The notes under the pieces: model-generated
Told to the model about the DNA's origin: nothing
Seen by the model: the letters and a program-made list of their open reading frames with translations, nothing else
The model's database searches: none
Position numbers and translations under genes: made by a program
Assembly: GCA_003864495.1 (NCBI GenBank)
Contig: ML133411.1
Span: forward strand, 1,015,237-1,079,236
Length of the DNA: 64,000 nucleotides
Direction: 5' to 3'
DNA from: Nemopilema nomurai
Taxonomy: Eukaryota; Cnidaria; Scyphozoa; Rhizostomeae; Rhizostomatidae
Part shown: positions 1 through 10,378 of the stretch, piece after piece
Layout of the letters: each line of letters opens with the position of its first letter
How positions within the stretch are numbered: the first letter of the stretch is position 1

Positions 1-240
1 CTCCATCTGAATTATCCTCTTTCTCTGTAGTTTTAAACTTTTTTTCACTATGATATCTTGGATAATTTTTGGTTCCACTTCTCGCTACGTTGACTTGTTC
101 CAGCTACAAGGCACAGAAGTGCATATGGCGTCTAGGTATCCCTGCCTTAATGGATAGTCGATTTTATAAGCGCTGCAATAGCATGGTTGTAACACTAGCT
201 TGTCCCTGCCATACAGATATACCAACAAGTTAATACTTGA
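1..240 (-). pseudogene. SWIM-tail exon of a SWIM/YqaJ-type gene, decayed
   Basis: Read on the minus strand, positions 120 down to 1 encode a run resembling the segment that follows the SWIM zinc finger in metazoan SWIM-YqaJ proteins: a CTSVPCSWNKS-like stretch, then, after a frame change, a VEPKIIQDIIVKK-like stretch. Just upstream (about 215-150) are weak traces of a SWIM motif (an AG step followed by a C-x-H-like pattern) with stops in it. No single frame is open across the region, so this is a broken copy. The gene continues beyond the window start, where the YqaJ nuclease domain would be expected. It probably belongs with the SAP-like exon at 463-690. The assignment rests on similarity to the better copy at 56.1-58.6 kb and on family knowledge. 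Confidence 0.45.
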
Positions 241-462
241 ACTGGCTCGCTTTTAACCAGAATCCATAAACGTTTGTGGTCAGACACGGTTAATGATAAC
301 TGCACTTTTGTGTAAAAAAACATCACATCCTAATTATTAGAAGGATAATGAGAACTAATGCTGTTAACATACTCACTGTTAACATATCCGCTGAACAAAT
401 GCTGTCAACATATGTAAGAAAATATGCCGCCAAGATCTATTTTTAGCCACTTCAAATTTTCG

Positions 463-690
463 TTAGTCTTGTCTGAGTTGTTCACAAATTTCAAAAAACA
501 TCATACGATTTTGATAGTTAGTGTTAAGTTGATTCTGTTGTTGTTCTGAAGAGGCTAATTTGGGTAAATTCATGTCAATAGTTGCAAAGGCCCGCACAAC
601 AAGTTCTATTTTTCTGCCAGTAATTTTTAGTCCACAAGCAGCCAAAAAATCCACCAAGCTATTCGTACCCAGCAGAGAGAACATCCTCAC
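463..690 (-). pseudogene. SAP-like N-terminal exon, probably of the same SWIM/YqaJ gene
   Basis: A 75-codon minus-strand frame contains LVDFLAACGLKITGRKIELV, which fits the SAP helix-turn-helix pattern (leucine-rich helix, then a glycine turn, then G-x-K-x-E-L-V). SAP motifs bind AT-rich DNA, and a SAP-like or similar short helical domain is common near the N-terminus of SWIM-YqaJ proteins in invertebrate genomes. The frame ends in a stop without an obvious GT donor. It lies 220 bp upstream, in reading direction, of the SWIM-tail remnant at 1-240, consistent with exons of one gene. The sequence shows the SAP pattern; the link to the neighbouring remnant is inference. Confidence 0.45.
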
Positions 691-699
691 TTGACAGTT

Positions 700-1470
700 G
701 CATTTTTTATCAAAGAACTACAATAAAGATGATGTGACAGAAAATAGAAGATTTCACCAAAATATTGTTTAAATAAATATAATCAGTTGATTGTTACAGC
801 CAGCGTTGGTTTTGTGATTTTAAGTGTATAACCCAATCCAAAAGTGTCTTATTTTGCTGTCTTGTACTTAGACAGTGTAAAAGTGTCTGTGGCCCTTAAA
901 GATCAAATATAGCAATGAATAAACTAAATGCTTGCATGAAGCACGAAGAACCAAAGGGAAATAAAGATTAACCCATATTACAGACGGAAAACTAGGAATG
1001 AAGAAAGTTGCAAAAAAAGTCCCAAAATCTAAATCCAACTACTTTTAAATAATTTTAACATAAATACAGCCATATTTGTTGCTTTTTGTTGTTGTGCGAT
1101 AATCTTTCCTTGACATTGGCATCTGCGCACACGTCCGCATTTGTTTGCCCCACTTACAATATAGTGTCGCTAACTCTGAAAAGGTGTATACATATACAAA
1201 TAAAATTAAACACAACCAGGTATGTTGGGTTTTCTTATAGCTTTTTTTATTTTGAATTAAAAACCAATTAAAAATCAATAAATAAACATGGATATTTTGA
1301 CGTTATCTGGAGGGGGCCAAGTCTTTGTTTACAGATAGAGGAAGACGATAGCTTGTTTTTAAATAACGGCAATCTACTAGGAACTGTGACGACAATCGGC
1401 TAATCAGCCCCTCTTTGGTATGTAGCAGCTTCTCACAATGTCTGCGAGATGTAAAACCTCCTTCTATCTT
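700..1470. other. No gene recognised
   Basis: AT-rich sequence with short opposing open frames around 1045-1278 that overlap on both strands and show no domain pattern or codon periodicity that I can recognise. No repeat or RNA gene is evident. Confidence 0.6.
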
Positions 1471-2185
1471 GCAGCACGAGCTTCAAATCTTTGATTAGTT
1501 AATACAGCAGACACACCCCCGAGTTCTGACCAATCAGATAACAAGAAACTGTAAACAAACGCCAACGAAGGCCATTTTTATTCATTTTAGCGCTACCCAC
1601 TAAAATTGCCCGGTGTAAAATCTGTTATGATAGATTTCAAAAATTTTAACTGAAATGAGCAAATTTTTGTCGCGAACTTTCTCTATATTCTAAATACTCT
1701 TTAAATGAGAGCATCCTAAAGATGACGATTGCATTTCTACACTATACACTGCAAACATTTATCTTAAAATTTCCTAAACTGAACGTAAAAGTCGGGTGGT
1801 GAAATAAAATTCTCGAAAACATTTATCAAAGAAATCTACATGGACAACTTCATTCGAAAGTCGCTTTTTGTCAACTGATCAGCTTGGTTTTTTAATTATG
1901 AACTAGGCCAAATTTCTATCATAAGCATATGTAGCTAGCTCACCTACCTAGATATGCTCAAAACTTTTGATGATATACAGCTTGGCGTTTCTGTTTCATT
2001 TTAAAACTGTTCATTATCCAGTGACAAAGTAACTTTGTAACATCGAAAAGTTGTTTCTTTCGCCTGTCTTTATTTCTGCCGACTGGGATTCTGACGTAAT
2101 TTCTAACTGGCGCGAAAAATTTTGTCATGTGAGATTTTTTTAAGTTCACATAAAGAAGGGAATGGTAGAAGCTAAAGAATTTTCT
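1471..2185 (-). repeat. Left arm of a long inverted repeat pair
   Basis: The reverse complement of this segment aligns by eye with 8951-9606 almost end to end. Shared landmarks are the stretch giving MNLKKSH..FFAPVRNY in both arms, the ACACCGGGCAATTTTAGTGG block, and the CTCGGGGGTGTGTCTGCTG block. The right arm lacks roughly 60 bp present here (about 1615-1680). Identity looks above 90 percent in shared parts. A 63-codon frame is open in both arms, but the differences between the arms mostly change amino acids, so I do not call it a gene. The arms enclose the RING-type gene at 2357-5122 and the nested hAT element. Confidence 0.85.
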
Positions 2186-2356
2186 TACGGATATCTATAA
2201 AGGGGGTTGTGATAGAGGAAAATTTTACTTTTTTCCAATGGTCTAGTTTTTCAGAGTTTTGGTTGACAGTGAAAGGGGTACTTGTTCTTTTTGTTTGAGT
2301 TTTATATGTTTGTCTGCATTTTGTTCTTCTGTAAATATAGATCGAAACGACCTTGA

Positions 2357-2790
2357 CTAGGTTGTTTTTGAAAGGGAAGGTAGGATTGATGAAAAGGACC
2401 TATCTATAGGAATAAAAAACGTTGTTGTGTGTAAAACACAGTCTTCGTTACTGTTCGCCAGGGCCAGGGATAAGTCCCCATCGAAAAATTTCCCTCTGTA
2501 TTTGCATTTGTCTGCTAGGCAAAATCGTCGTCTCGCATTCAGGGCCATCTCATCACTAGAATCATATTCATCATCTTCTTCCTCGTCTTCCTCTTTGTTA
2601 ACCGATAAAGGTAGGCTTAAAATGGCATCAGATGCTTTGCTTGCCAAAGATGTCACGGCTTTTTCGAGCTCTCTGGTACAAATAGGACAGATATTCGGAC
2701 CTAGTTTGAAGCATTCATCGTGAAACGAATGGCCACATCCAGGACGGACCGTGCTGTTGGCAAGTTGACATGTTGACAAATCACACTGCC
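2357..2790 (-). pseudogene. C-terminal RING-like zinc finger exon
   Basis: After a TTTCAG acceptor (near 2790) the minus strand reads QCDLSTCQLANSTVRPGCGH, then SFHDECFKLGPNICPICTRE. Cysteines and histidines are spaced like a degenerate RING finger (C-H-C-x2-C core, GCGHSFH..C and CPIC). An acidic run (EEDEEEDDEYDSSDE) and a C-x4-C-like end follow. RING fingers usually recruit E2 ubiquitin-conjugating enzymes; in this family the role is unknown. It is the last exon of the minus-strand gene and ends about 170 bp from the inner edge of the left inverted repeat. Confidence 0.65.
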
Positions 2791-2935
2791 TGAAAATTGA
2801 TTGTTTTTTTTAAACGGAGGCAAATTATTATAGAAAAGCAAAGGCATGTGTTTTATCTTTAATATTTTAAAATATTATATAAAGATTATAACAATATCAC
2901 AATTTATTTCAAAATTTGAATTGTAATGCCAAACC

Positions 2936-3030
2936 TGTTCTAGGAAGGCTCTTTCCCGTGAAACTGAAATCCAAGCGGAATGACTTGAGCTGACATGTCA
3001 TTCTCATCACCATAAAGTGTTGGCATTTTC
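2936..3030 (-). pseudogene. Short exon (PTLYG...LPLGFQF type) of the RING-type gene
   Basis: The minus strand encodes MPTLYGDENDMSAQVIPLGF followed by QFHGKEPS, a stop, and then a GT step. A closely related exon lies at 9819-9915 (LPHLYGSNS, KLLPLGFQFIEKEPDL) with an excellent GTAAGT donor, which supports this being a real exon type rather than chance. It lies between the core and the RING exon. The stop codon just before the donor is a lesion in this copy. Confidence 0.6.
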
Positions 3031-3224
3031 TAGTACGACGTGTTCTTAGGTTTACGTGATGGTCTGTCAACTTGCTCTGCTTTGCCTGGATTTTCTTTAA
3101 TTTCCTTCAAGAGGGAGACAATGAACTCAGCTGCTCTCAATTTAAGGAATTCAAGCCTGTCCCTGCTGTATCTGCTCTTTTTGAGGTGGCATACACAGAG
3201 GAGAAAGCAGAATAGGAAGATCTG

Positions 3225-4135
3225 TTTCCATCTTAAGCCTTTGCCTTTTTGCGCAGCAACTCTGCAGTGTCTGCCTCTGATGTCCGTGACCGTAGTATGG
3301 AATGAAAGTTCTCAACAGGGTATTCGTCAAAATGGCTTAGATGTTGAAGAAGGCAATCGTAGTGAGGATGGTATCTTTCCAAGTATTTTATGGTGTATTT
3401 TATAGTTTATCTTTCCAAAATAAAACGTTGCTCAACCAAACAAGAGGGGCCTTGTTGTAGTGATGACGTCGGAAACAGAAGAATATTATCCAGCACCTTA
3501 GGAGAGAGTAGGAATACAGATCAGCCTTTCCTGTTTTGAATGTTATAGAATAGATAGAAAGGACTAATGGCAAGTAATTCTCAAGAATGTTTAAAAGTGT
3601 AAGATATTGAACATTTTTGCAGTTTGAAAAAGCAATAAGTACTGGATCTCTTATTGTTGACCATCCACCATACAAGAGCTCTTCGATTCCAGTTATTCGC
3701 CACGAGTTTGGTTTGTTGGACAGGAATTTTTTCCACTGAATATGAAGGCATATGCTTTTTTAAACAAGTGAATGTTTACCAGGCACAGACTTTCTTTTGC
3801 GTTCAGTTGGACATGAAGCGACCCAATAAATGGAACAAGGTTTTTTAAACAATCTGGGCCATGATTTTGTGCATTGTGCTGGATTTGTCTCATGAAATGC
3901 TGGGCAGGCCAATCTCCTGGTTGAGGGCATATATATTTGGAAAAGTAGTTTCCTAGACCCAAATCAATAGCATGTGTTGCAGCTTTGAGGAAACTGTCGT
4001 AACTTTTAAGAGGAAGCTCTAGTTCGTCAACAAGTTTGCAGTCATTCATTCTTCGCAGATCTTTTAGCTGGTTTTGAGCCTGGTAGTCATGGATGTCTAT
4101 TCTGTTCCTCTTCAACTCAGGGTAAAAAAATTGAG
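3225..4135 (-). pseudogene. Conserved core of the RING-type gene, two frame changes
   Basis: Three adjoining minus-strand frames carry consecutive conserved blocks. The first (4115-3693) has PQPGDWPAQHFMRQIQ and PFIGSLHVQLNAKESL. The second (about 3720-3400) has IEELLYGGWSTIRDPVLIAF and LLRCWIIFFCFRRHHYNKA. The third (about 3390-3230) has YLERYHPHYDCLLQH and FDEYPVENFHSILRSRT. Because the blocks keep their family order and simply change frame, indels near 3700 and 3400 have broken one original exon. The third block is too short to stand out as a long open frame but is clear in translation. Confidence 0.65.
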
Positions 4136-4282
4136 TGCGGATCTAGTGTGGCATTTCTTTGGTGAAAGACATGAAGAGAGTTGAGAGATGACCTTTTATA
4201 ACATTAACAATAAGACTGCTGCTTACACATTCAGGGTTTATGGCGTTTTGAGCAGGTATAGCTGGAATACCTTGAAACCTCT

Positions 4283-5122
4283 TTAAAAGGATAGTAGCAT
4301 ACTGCGAGCAGATGACGTTTCTTCATCTATCGGGCGACGCTTCATGTGAACGTTTGTGTAGTCATCTATCATTATCATAATGAAATCTTCAGCTTCGACT
4401 GCCTCATCTATAAAACTTGCTATTTGAATGTCATATTCCTGTGCAGTTTTGTACAAGTGGCGTTGCTGCGTTGCTTTAGACACTGATATTCCACTTTTGT
4501 TAAGCAGTCCTAAACCTGTCTCACTGAGACCTTTGCTAACAAGAGCACTTCACAAAATTTGAGGAAACCAGCTGGCTTTCTGAGACTGTCCGAACATTAG
4601 CATGTAAATAATGGCAACAGCCTTCTTCTCGTTAAACGAGGTTTTTCTTGGAAAGTGCTCTGCAGTTGACATTGCGTCCAAAATTGTCTGGAAAAGCTTT
4701 GTAGCCCCTGCCTCTTGGCATATCTTCTTTAGCTCCTCAGGATCAAACAGAGGTATACCATGTTGGCCGTATTTCTTCCACAGACAATTACGACAAAGGC
4801 TCACCTCCTCCTGGAGATTAACATTATTTTCCAATGCACTCTTGATTTCGGGAAGTAGACGCCTTTTAATATAGATAAAGTCCTCAGAAACTTCCACTGG
4901 ACCGACACCTTCGAGTGTTTCAGTTTCTACTTGTGTGCATCGTATGTATTTTAAAAGACTTTTACGCACAAGGTAATACGCTTCTCCGTTAATTTCAACA
5001 TTTTGGAATGAGCTGCCATCTTTTGGGTCACCGGAAATTTTTGAACTTGATGAATCTTGGAAAGTTGATATTATAACATTTTGATACGCAGAGCTTTCAT
5101 CTACAACAGCCACAGCATCCAT
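4283..5122 (-). pseudogene. N-terminal part of the RING-type gene
   Basis: The ATG at 5122-5120 opens 190 codons ending at a TGA at about 4550. The same frame then continues without other stops to 4283 (segments SALVSKGLSETGLGLLNKS and DDYTNVHMKRRP). The single in-frame TGA therefore looks like a nonsense mutation rather than the natural end. Residues roughly 60-190 are a charged helical region with a C-x2-C-like pair. The DDYTNVH motif after the stop is typical of the conserved core of the family. No signal peptide or membrane segment is visible, in keeping with a nuclear or cytosolic protein. Confidence 0.65.
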
Positions 5123-5338
5123 ATTCTGAAACTAAATGAAATTGCTACATTCAATAATTCAATAATCCTATCATAAGCCAACAACGGTAATTATGAATCA
5201 CAAAATCAACATAATAATTTTTGTTGCTTAACCTGATAATGAAATTATCATGTTTACCTTTATATTTAACTGAATAAGAATAATTTTTAAATGATTCTAC
5301 TCACCAGTGCATATGACGGCAGACTTTTAAAACTGTTT

Positions 5339-5412
5339 GGTAATCTTGCTGTGTAGGAACGAGTAGCTAAACACTTCGGTAATCTTGCTGTGTAGGAACG
5401 AGTAGCTAAAAA
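5339..5412. repeat. Two-copy short tandem repeat
   Basis: A block starting GGTAATCTTGCTGTGTAGGA is present at 5339 and again at 5378, giving a 39-bp period with nearly perfect identity. It lies just upstream of the RING-type gene start. Confidence 0.85.
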
Positions 5413-5660
5413 CTTCACCAAGCAGTCAACGCAACACTTGTCTTTCACCTTTTTCTTGTTCGTTTGTTTGAACGCTTTGCAAAAAAACACTGCTACTTCC
5501 TAATTTTCCTTTCAAATTGAGAAGGTGCGTAGATTTACTGTTCCAATTTTTGTGGTCAAAATTTGCGCATAATGACTTGAACTTAACCATCTTCAACTTC
5601 AACACAATTTCAGAAAAAAAATATTTACATGGCAACTGCTGACGCCATCCGTAAACACCC

Positions 5661-5668
5661 TTCACGCA
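5661..5668. repeat. Left 8-bp target-site duplication of the hAT element
   Basis: TTCACGCA directly precedes the left terminal repeat and recurs at 8832-8839 right after the right terminal repeat. Confidence 0.93.
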
Positions 5669-5995
5669 CAGGGCCGCACTAACCACCGGGCCCAGGGGCC
5701 CACAACCAGTTGGGGGCCCCAAATTTTCTGAGGGATTTTTAAAATAGTTGTGGAAATGGAGTTTAAGAAAACGAATCTTTGTGTTAGAGAAACTAAGCAA
5801 ACATCATGCGGTCCATAATGAGTATCACGTTTTGGCATTAGAATATGTGTCAATACTCTATGCTTTATTCAGCCTTTGAGAAAGATATTTCCTGTTTATT
5901 GTTCAAACACAAAGCCGAGCAAAACTTGCCACTGACTCTTTCTTTTTGAGAAAACTAATTTTGGCTTGTCTGCATGCACACTTTAAGTTTTCAAT

Positions 5996-6847
5996 ATGAG
6001 TGAAAGATATCCGAGTGGAGCAAAAAAGAGGAAATTGAAAAAAGATCGTGAAGTATTAAATGAAAAGGTTTTGAAGTCAATCCCACAGCTATCAACCTTT
6101 GGGTTTAAAGCTGAAGCGAGAAATGCCCAAAGAGAATCGAATTCCAATCAATCTAGTGAGAAATTAGACAAAGACGATACTAGCCTAGGTTTTGACAATG
6201 ATACGTCGGATAATTCTGTTAATGAGGCCGTAGTTGATCCAGATAAAACGCATGGTGGAAATGGAAATGCCGATTCCAGAGAAGGCACTAGTGTAAATGA
6301 AAATGAAGTGGGCAACCAGCAAGGCTTGCAATCAGTATCAGAATTCGAAACCGATCCATCTTGCTGGACTTTCATTTCCTTGGAAATGAAACGTTACTGG
6401 GCAGTACATGGACCAAAACAATGCCAAAACAGAAATGTATCATTTTTCAAGTCACGTCGACAATACAAAGTGAATGATAACAAAATGAAAACAAGGTGCT
6501 TTAGTGCTTCTTTGCTGAAGAGAAAGTTATCAAATGCTGAAGAGATTGACCGAGATTGGCTTTTGTATTCCCCAAGTTCGGGCAAAGTGTTCTGCTTTTA
6601 TTGTAAACTGTTTGGAGGGTCTAACACAACAGCTTTAGCAAGCTCTGGATTTGATGATTGGAAGCATCCTGAATCAATTTCCCAACACGAGAGGTCAGAT
6701 GCGCATTTCGAAAACGTGAAGTTATGTACAGCATTTGCAAATAGGGAAGGGTGGTTAATTGAATCACAACATATCAAACTTCTTCAACAAGAAGAAGAAC
6801 GTTGGAAAGTGTTATTATTAGTGTCATTGAGGCTGTTAAATTTCTAG
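5996..6847 (+). pseudogene. hAT transposase, N-terminal part with TTF-type zinc finger
   Basis: The ATG at 5996 opens 283 codons. A basic, low-complexity N-terminus of about 100 residues precedes a TTF-type zinc finger region (from DRDWLLYSPSSGKVFCFYCK to the GFDDWKHPESISQHERSDAH pattern, about residues 185-235), the DNA-binding part of ZMYM-like hAT transposases. The real coding frame changes near 6815: the displaced frame continues with VIEAVKFLAERGLSFRGD, reaches a TAG near 6880, continues with GNFLGIIELLSKFDPFLADL, and shifts again near 6960 into the next block. The apparent C-terminus at 6847 is therefore an artefact of the first frameshift. Confidence 0.85.
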
Positions 6848-7001
6848 CTGAACGAGGATTATCATTTCGTGGAGATTAGCATGTTATTGGACATCCAAAA
6901 AACGGAAACTTTCTTGGTATTATTGAATTACTGTCCAAATTTGACCCATTTTTAGCCGACCTGCTCGTTATGGTAACAAAGGAACTGGAAACCCCTCATA
7001 T

Positions 7002-8564
7002 TTGTCACAAAGAATCATGGAAGAAGTAATTTTGATGCTATCATCTGAAGTAACAAAATTAATTCTGATATCAATTTCCAACTCAAAATACTTTTCAATA
7101 ATTGTGGACTCCACTCCGGACGTATCTCACATTGATCAACTAACATTTGTACTAAGATATATCGAAGATGGAGAGCCGGTGGAAAGATTTATCACTTTTA
7201 CACCAATAAAGTCTCATAAAAGCGAATATTTGACAACTGCTATCATTGAAACATTGAACTCGTTAAATCTGGATATTAAATATTGTTGCGGTCAATCTTA
7301 TGACAATGTATCAAACATGTCTGGAAAATATTCTGGACTTCAGGCAAGAATAAAAGAAATTAACAAATGTGCCCTTTATGTTCCCTGCACAAGTCATTCC
7401 TTAAATTTAGTGGGAAATGCTGCAGCCCAATGCTGCTTACAAGCAGTATCCTTTTTCTCAACTGTACAAGAGGTGTATACATTTTTAGCAGCCTCCGCGC
7501 ATCGCTGGAACACTATGCAATCAAAGCTCTCCAAATGTGAATTGGTTGTTAAAAAGATATGCGATACTCGCTGGTCTGCAAGACATGATGCTATAAGAGC
7601 ATTAGTTCTGGCACTACGTTCTATAAAAGAAACTCTGGATGAAATTGCACTTAATGAAGATCAAACATCGTCCACTAGAAATGACGCAACATCCTTATCA
7701 GAAAAACTCGAATCTTTGGAATTTGCGTTGATGGCTGTGTTTTGGAATGATCTTCTAAAGCGAATACACATAAGTAACTTGTCACTTCAAACAGTGAGCC
7801 TGACGATGCCTTCTGCAATCGATCTATTGAACAGTCTTGAGCTATTCATTTCGGGGATGCGAAATAGAGAAGAAAACCAACGGTATCTTGATAAGGCCAA
7901 AACGTTTCTAGACAGCACCGAACAGCAATTCAAAGATGAAATGAAAAGAAAAAAGAAAAGACCGAGACTGGCAGACGAAAGTGCAACAAAAGAAGTGGAG
8001 TTAGTTGGTGGAGAGAAATTTTAGATTGGCACGTATTTGCCCATCATCGACAGCTTACAAACAGAACTTTCCATGCGAAAAGCTAGCTATGATATTATTG
8101 AACAGAGAGTTGGGTTTATCTGTGCATTACGAACAGAAGAAATTTCAGAAGGGTGCAAGGCCTTAACACATGCATATCCAGGGCACTTTGATGATGATAT
8201 GGAGCACGAAATGGTGCAATTTTTCAATTATGCTAAGGAACCGCTTCAGAAATACATAACTAAAGTGAGAGAATGTAAAAAACAAACGCAAGGGAAAGAA
8301 AGAGTCAGCAGAGGGAAAGGAATGAAAGAGCAAGAGCTTAATGAAATATCAACTGGGCAGTTTTTACTTAACCTTGTCAGGAATAACAATACCCAAGCCA
8401 CATTGCCTTGCAGTGTTGCCTCTGGAGAAAGAAGCTTCTCCATTTTGAAAAGAGTTAAGAACCACTTTAGTTCAACAATGTCACAAGAAAGAAACGTGGC
8501 ACTGTGTTTGATGGCATCCAATACGGATATTTTAAGAAAATTAGATTTTCATCAACTTAGTTGA
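7002..8564 (+). pseudogene. hAT transposase, catalytic and dimerisation part
   Basis: Two plus-strand frames (7002-8024 and 8037-8564) are in the same phase and separated only by a TAG at 8022-8024. The first holds the RNase H-like catalytic core: IIVDSTPDVSHIDQL, CGQSYDNVSNMSGKYSGLQA and CTSHSLNLVGNAAA are the standard hAT blocks. The second ends with LPCSVASGERSFSILKRVK and MSQERNVALCLMA, the hAT C-terminal dimerisation signature. The lone TAG is a nonsense mutation. The frame is open upstream of 7002 (segment ARYGNKGTGNPSYLSQRIM), so the true boundary lies further 5'. Confidence 0.9.
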
Positions 8565-8831
8565 AAATTTGCACTTACTAAGGCAAGATAACACAAATTG
8601 GAGAACTTATTTACTTGTTTTACAACTCGTTAAATCAATTATCTGTTTGCCTTTTTCGAGATTTGCTGTAGTTCTGTTTTGTTCGTTTTTAGTTATATAA
8701 TAACCTAATCCATTGATCATATGCCTCTTTAATTCTGTCTGCAAGTATCTTCTCTTAGCACCTTTGCATACGTAGGAGGGGCCCATAACACCAGTGAGCC
8801 CAGGGCCACCAAAGTCCTTAGTGCGGCCCTG

Positions 8832-8839
8832 TTCACGCA
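8832..8839. repeat. Right 8-bp target-site duplication of the hAT element
   Basis: TTCACGCA, identical to the left copy at 5661-5668. Confidence 0.93.
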
Positions 8840-8950
8840 GTAAACAATTCCTCAAGTAGAAAACAATAACCTGGTTATATTAATTTAAATGGATTTAATC
8901 AATTAAGTAAGAGATATAATAAGTTAACATAACAAGAGGGTAGTAAGGAA

Positions 8951-9606
8951 AGCACCTTTAGCTTTTACCATTCTCTCCTTTATGTGAACTTAAAAAAATC
9001 TCACGTGACAAGATTTTTCGCGCCAGTTAGAAATTACATCAGAATCCCAGTCGGCAGAAATAAAGACAGGCGAAAGAAACAACTTTGCGATGTTACAAAG
9101 TTACTTTGTCACTGGATAATAAACAGTTTTAAAATGAAACAGAAACGCCAAGCTGTATATCATAAAAAGTTTTGAGTATATTTAGGTAGGTGAGTTAGCT
9201 ACATATGCTTATGATAGAAATTTGGCCTAGTTCATAATGAAAAAACCAAGCTGATCAATCGACAAAAAGCGACTTTCGAATAAAATTGTCCATGTAGATT
9301 TCTTTGATAAATGTTTTCGAGAATTTTATTTCGCTACCCGACTTTTACGTTCAGTTTAGGAAATTTTAAGATAAATGTTTGCAGTGTATAGTGTAGAAAT
9401 ACAATCGTCATCGTTAGGATGCTCTCATTTAAAGAGTATTTAGAATCGTAACGGAATTTACACCGGGCAATTTTAGTGGGTAGCGCTATAATGAATAAAA
9501 ATAGCCTTCGTTGGCGTTTCTTTACAGTTTCTTGTTATCAGATTGGTCAGAACTCGGGGGTGTGTCTGCTGTATTAACCAATCGAAGATTTGTAGCTTAT
9601 GCTCCT
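8951..9606 (+). repeat. Right arm of the long inverted repeat pair
   Basis: Inverted partner of 1471-2185, with the same block order in opposite orientation and one deletion of roughly 60 bp near 9447. The outer end fades out near 9606, beyond which the two flanks no longer match. The distance between arms, with the nested hAT and one duplication removed, is about 3.6 kb. Confidence 0.85.
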
Positions 9607-9818
9607 TTGAGCACAAGTTGTTTATTTGAACACAATGTTTCCTTTTACCTGTTGAACTATAATAATTTGTTTAAACAAAAAGTTAGATCTAGCTCCTTTA
9701 AAAAATGGAATTATAGTGTCACCAGGTAAATAGTCAAAAAGGCCAAGTAGGTATTAAAGTCAGATTGCAAAAAATGAATTTTATTTCTATAAGTGAGTTT
9801 CAATTTACTTTAACTTAC

Positions 9819-9915
9819 TTCATGAGATCTGGTTCTTTCTCGATGAACTGAAAACCGAGAGGTAGAAGCTTTGATCCAACCACTGAGTTGCTGCCATACA
9901 AATGAGGTAGCTTCC
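9819..9915 (-). pseudogene. Isolated exon of a second RING-type gene copy
   Basis: The minus strand encodes KLPHLYGSNSVVGSKLLPLG then FQFIEKEPDLM, followed by a clean GTAAGT donor (reverse complement of 9813-9818). It matches the small exon at 2936-3030. No RING or core exon of this copy was recognised nearby, so it is a solitary remnant just outside the right inverted-repeat arm. Confidence 0.55.
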
Positions 9916-10304
9916 AATATGTCATGTTTTTTGTTTCTGTCTTGGCTTTGGAACTTTAATTGCACTAGCTGGGTTATTCTTTAATTTTGTTCTCAGTTGT
10001 AATTTTTTTTCTCATTAATTCAGCACAACATTGGATTAATCCATATTGCACATATTTTGAATGATATATAACATTTATGATGCAGTTTAAAAGTAATTTT
10101 CAAAAATTTGTCACCCCTCTTGATCCAGTAATTCAAAGTGCCCTATACCTAAAATCTTTTATGACGTTTATCGATAGGATACTAGACAGGATGTACGTAA
10201 ATCAAAACTATTTTGCAATCGGACTTGTGGTTTTTTTCTTCTAATGCGTCAAAGTTGTAAATATGGACGCGAATGAATGGAAAGTGGCCTCGGTCGAATG
10301 TTTC

Positions 10305-10312
10305 TGACGTCA
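10305..10312. promoter_or_regulatory. CRE-type palindrome upstream of the THAP-like frame
   Basis: TGACGTCA, the full CREB/ATF palindrome, lies 66 bp before the ATG at 10379, with a TATATAA-like stretch near 10331. A promoter role is inference. Confidence 0.3.
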
Positions 10313-10378
10313 TACCGGGAACCAAAAAATGTATATAATGCCAGCATACGCGGAAGGCTATCGAAAAACTAAATCGAC

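Larger units (their letters stand above)
2357..5122 (-). pseudogene. Multi-exon gene with C-terminal RING finger, inactivated; likely mobile-element gene
   Basis: Minus-strand segments from 5122 to 2357 belong to one protein type I know as a multicopy uncharacterised family in cnidarian-like genomes. Order: N-terminal block (5122-4283), conserved central blocks with GDWPAQ and PFIGSLHVQLNAKE (4115-3693), YGGWSTIRD onward (3675-3400), DEYPVENFHSILR (about 3390-3230), a PTLYG/LPLGFQF exon (about 3030-2936) and a RING-like exon (2779-2357). Breaks seen: an in-frame TGA near 4550, frame changes near 3700 and 3400, and a stop in the small exon near 2945. The molecular role of the conserved core is unknown; acidic and histidine-rich motifs leave a nuclease possible but unproven. 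It sits inside long inverted repeats, which suggests a DNA transposon. Confidence 0.7.
5669..8831 (+). mobile_element. hAT DNA transposon with TIRs and 8-bp target duplication
   Basis: The element starts with CAGGGCCGCACTAA at 5669 and ends with the exact reverse complement at 8818-8831. It is flanked by TTCACGCA at 5661-5668 and at 8832-8839, a perfect 8-bp target-site duplication as expected for hAT. Inside is a plus-strand transposase with a TTF-type zinc finger and a C-terminal hAT dimerisation region. Length is 3163 bp. The intact duplication and exact terminal repeats show a fairly recent insertion into the space between the RING-type gene and the right inverted-repeat arm. The transposase carries several lesions, so this copy is not autonomous as read. 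Confidence 0.93.

Noticed and set aside
1045..1278. Opposing frames of 61-77 codons around 1.1 kb
   Set aside because: Mutually overlapping, no domain pattern, no splice context.
1958..2149. A 63-codon frame conserved in both inverted-repeat arms (also 8984-9175)
   Set aside because: Differences between arms are mostly amino-acid changing, and the match is explained by the repeat itself.
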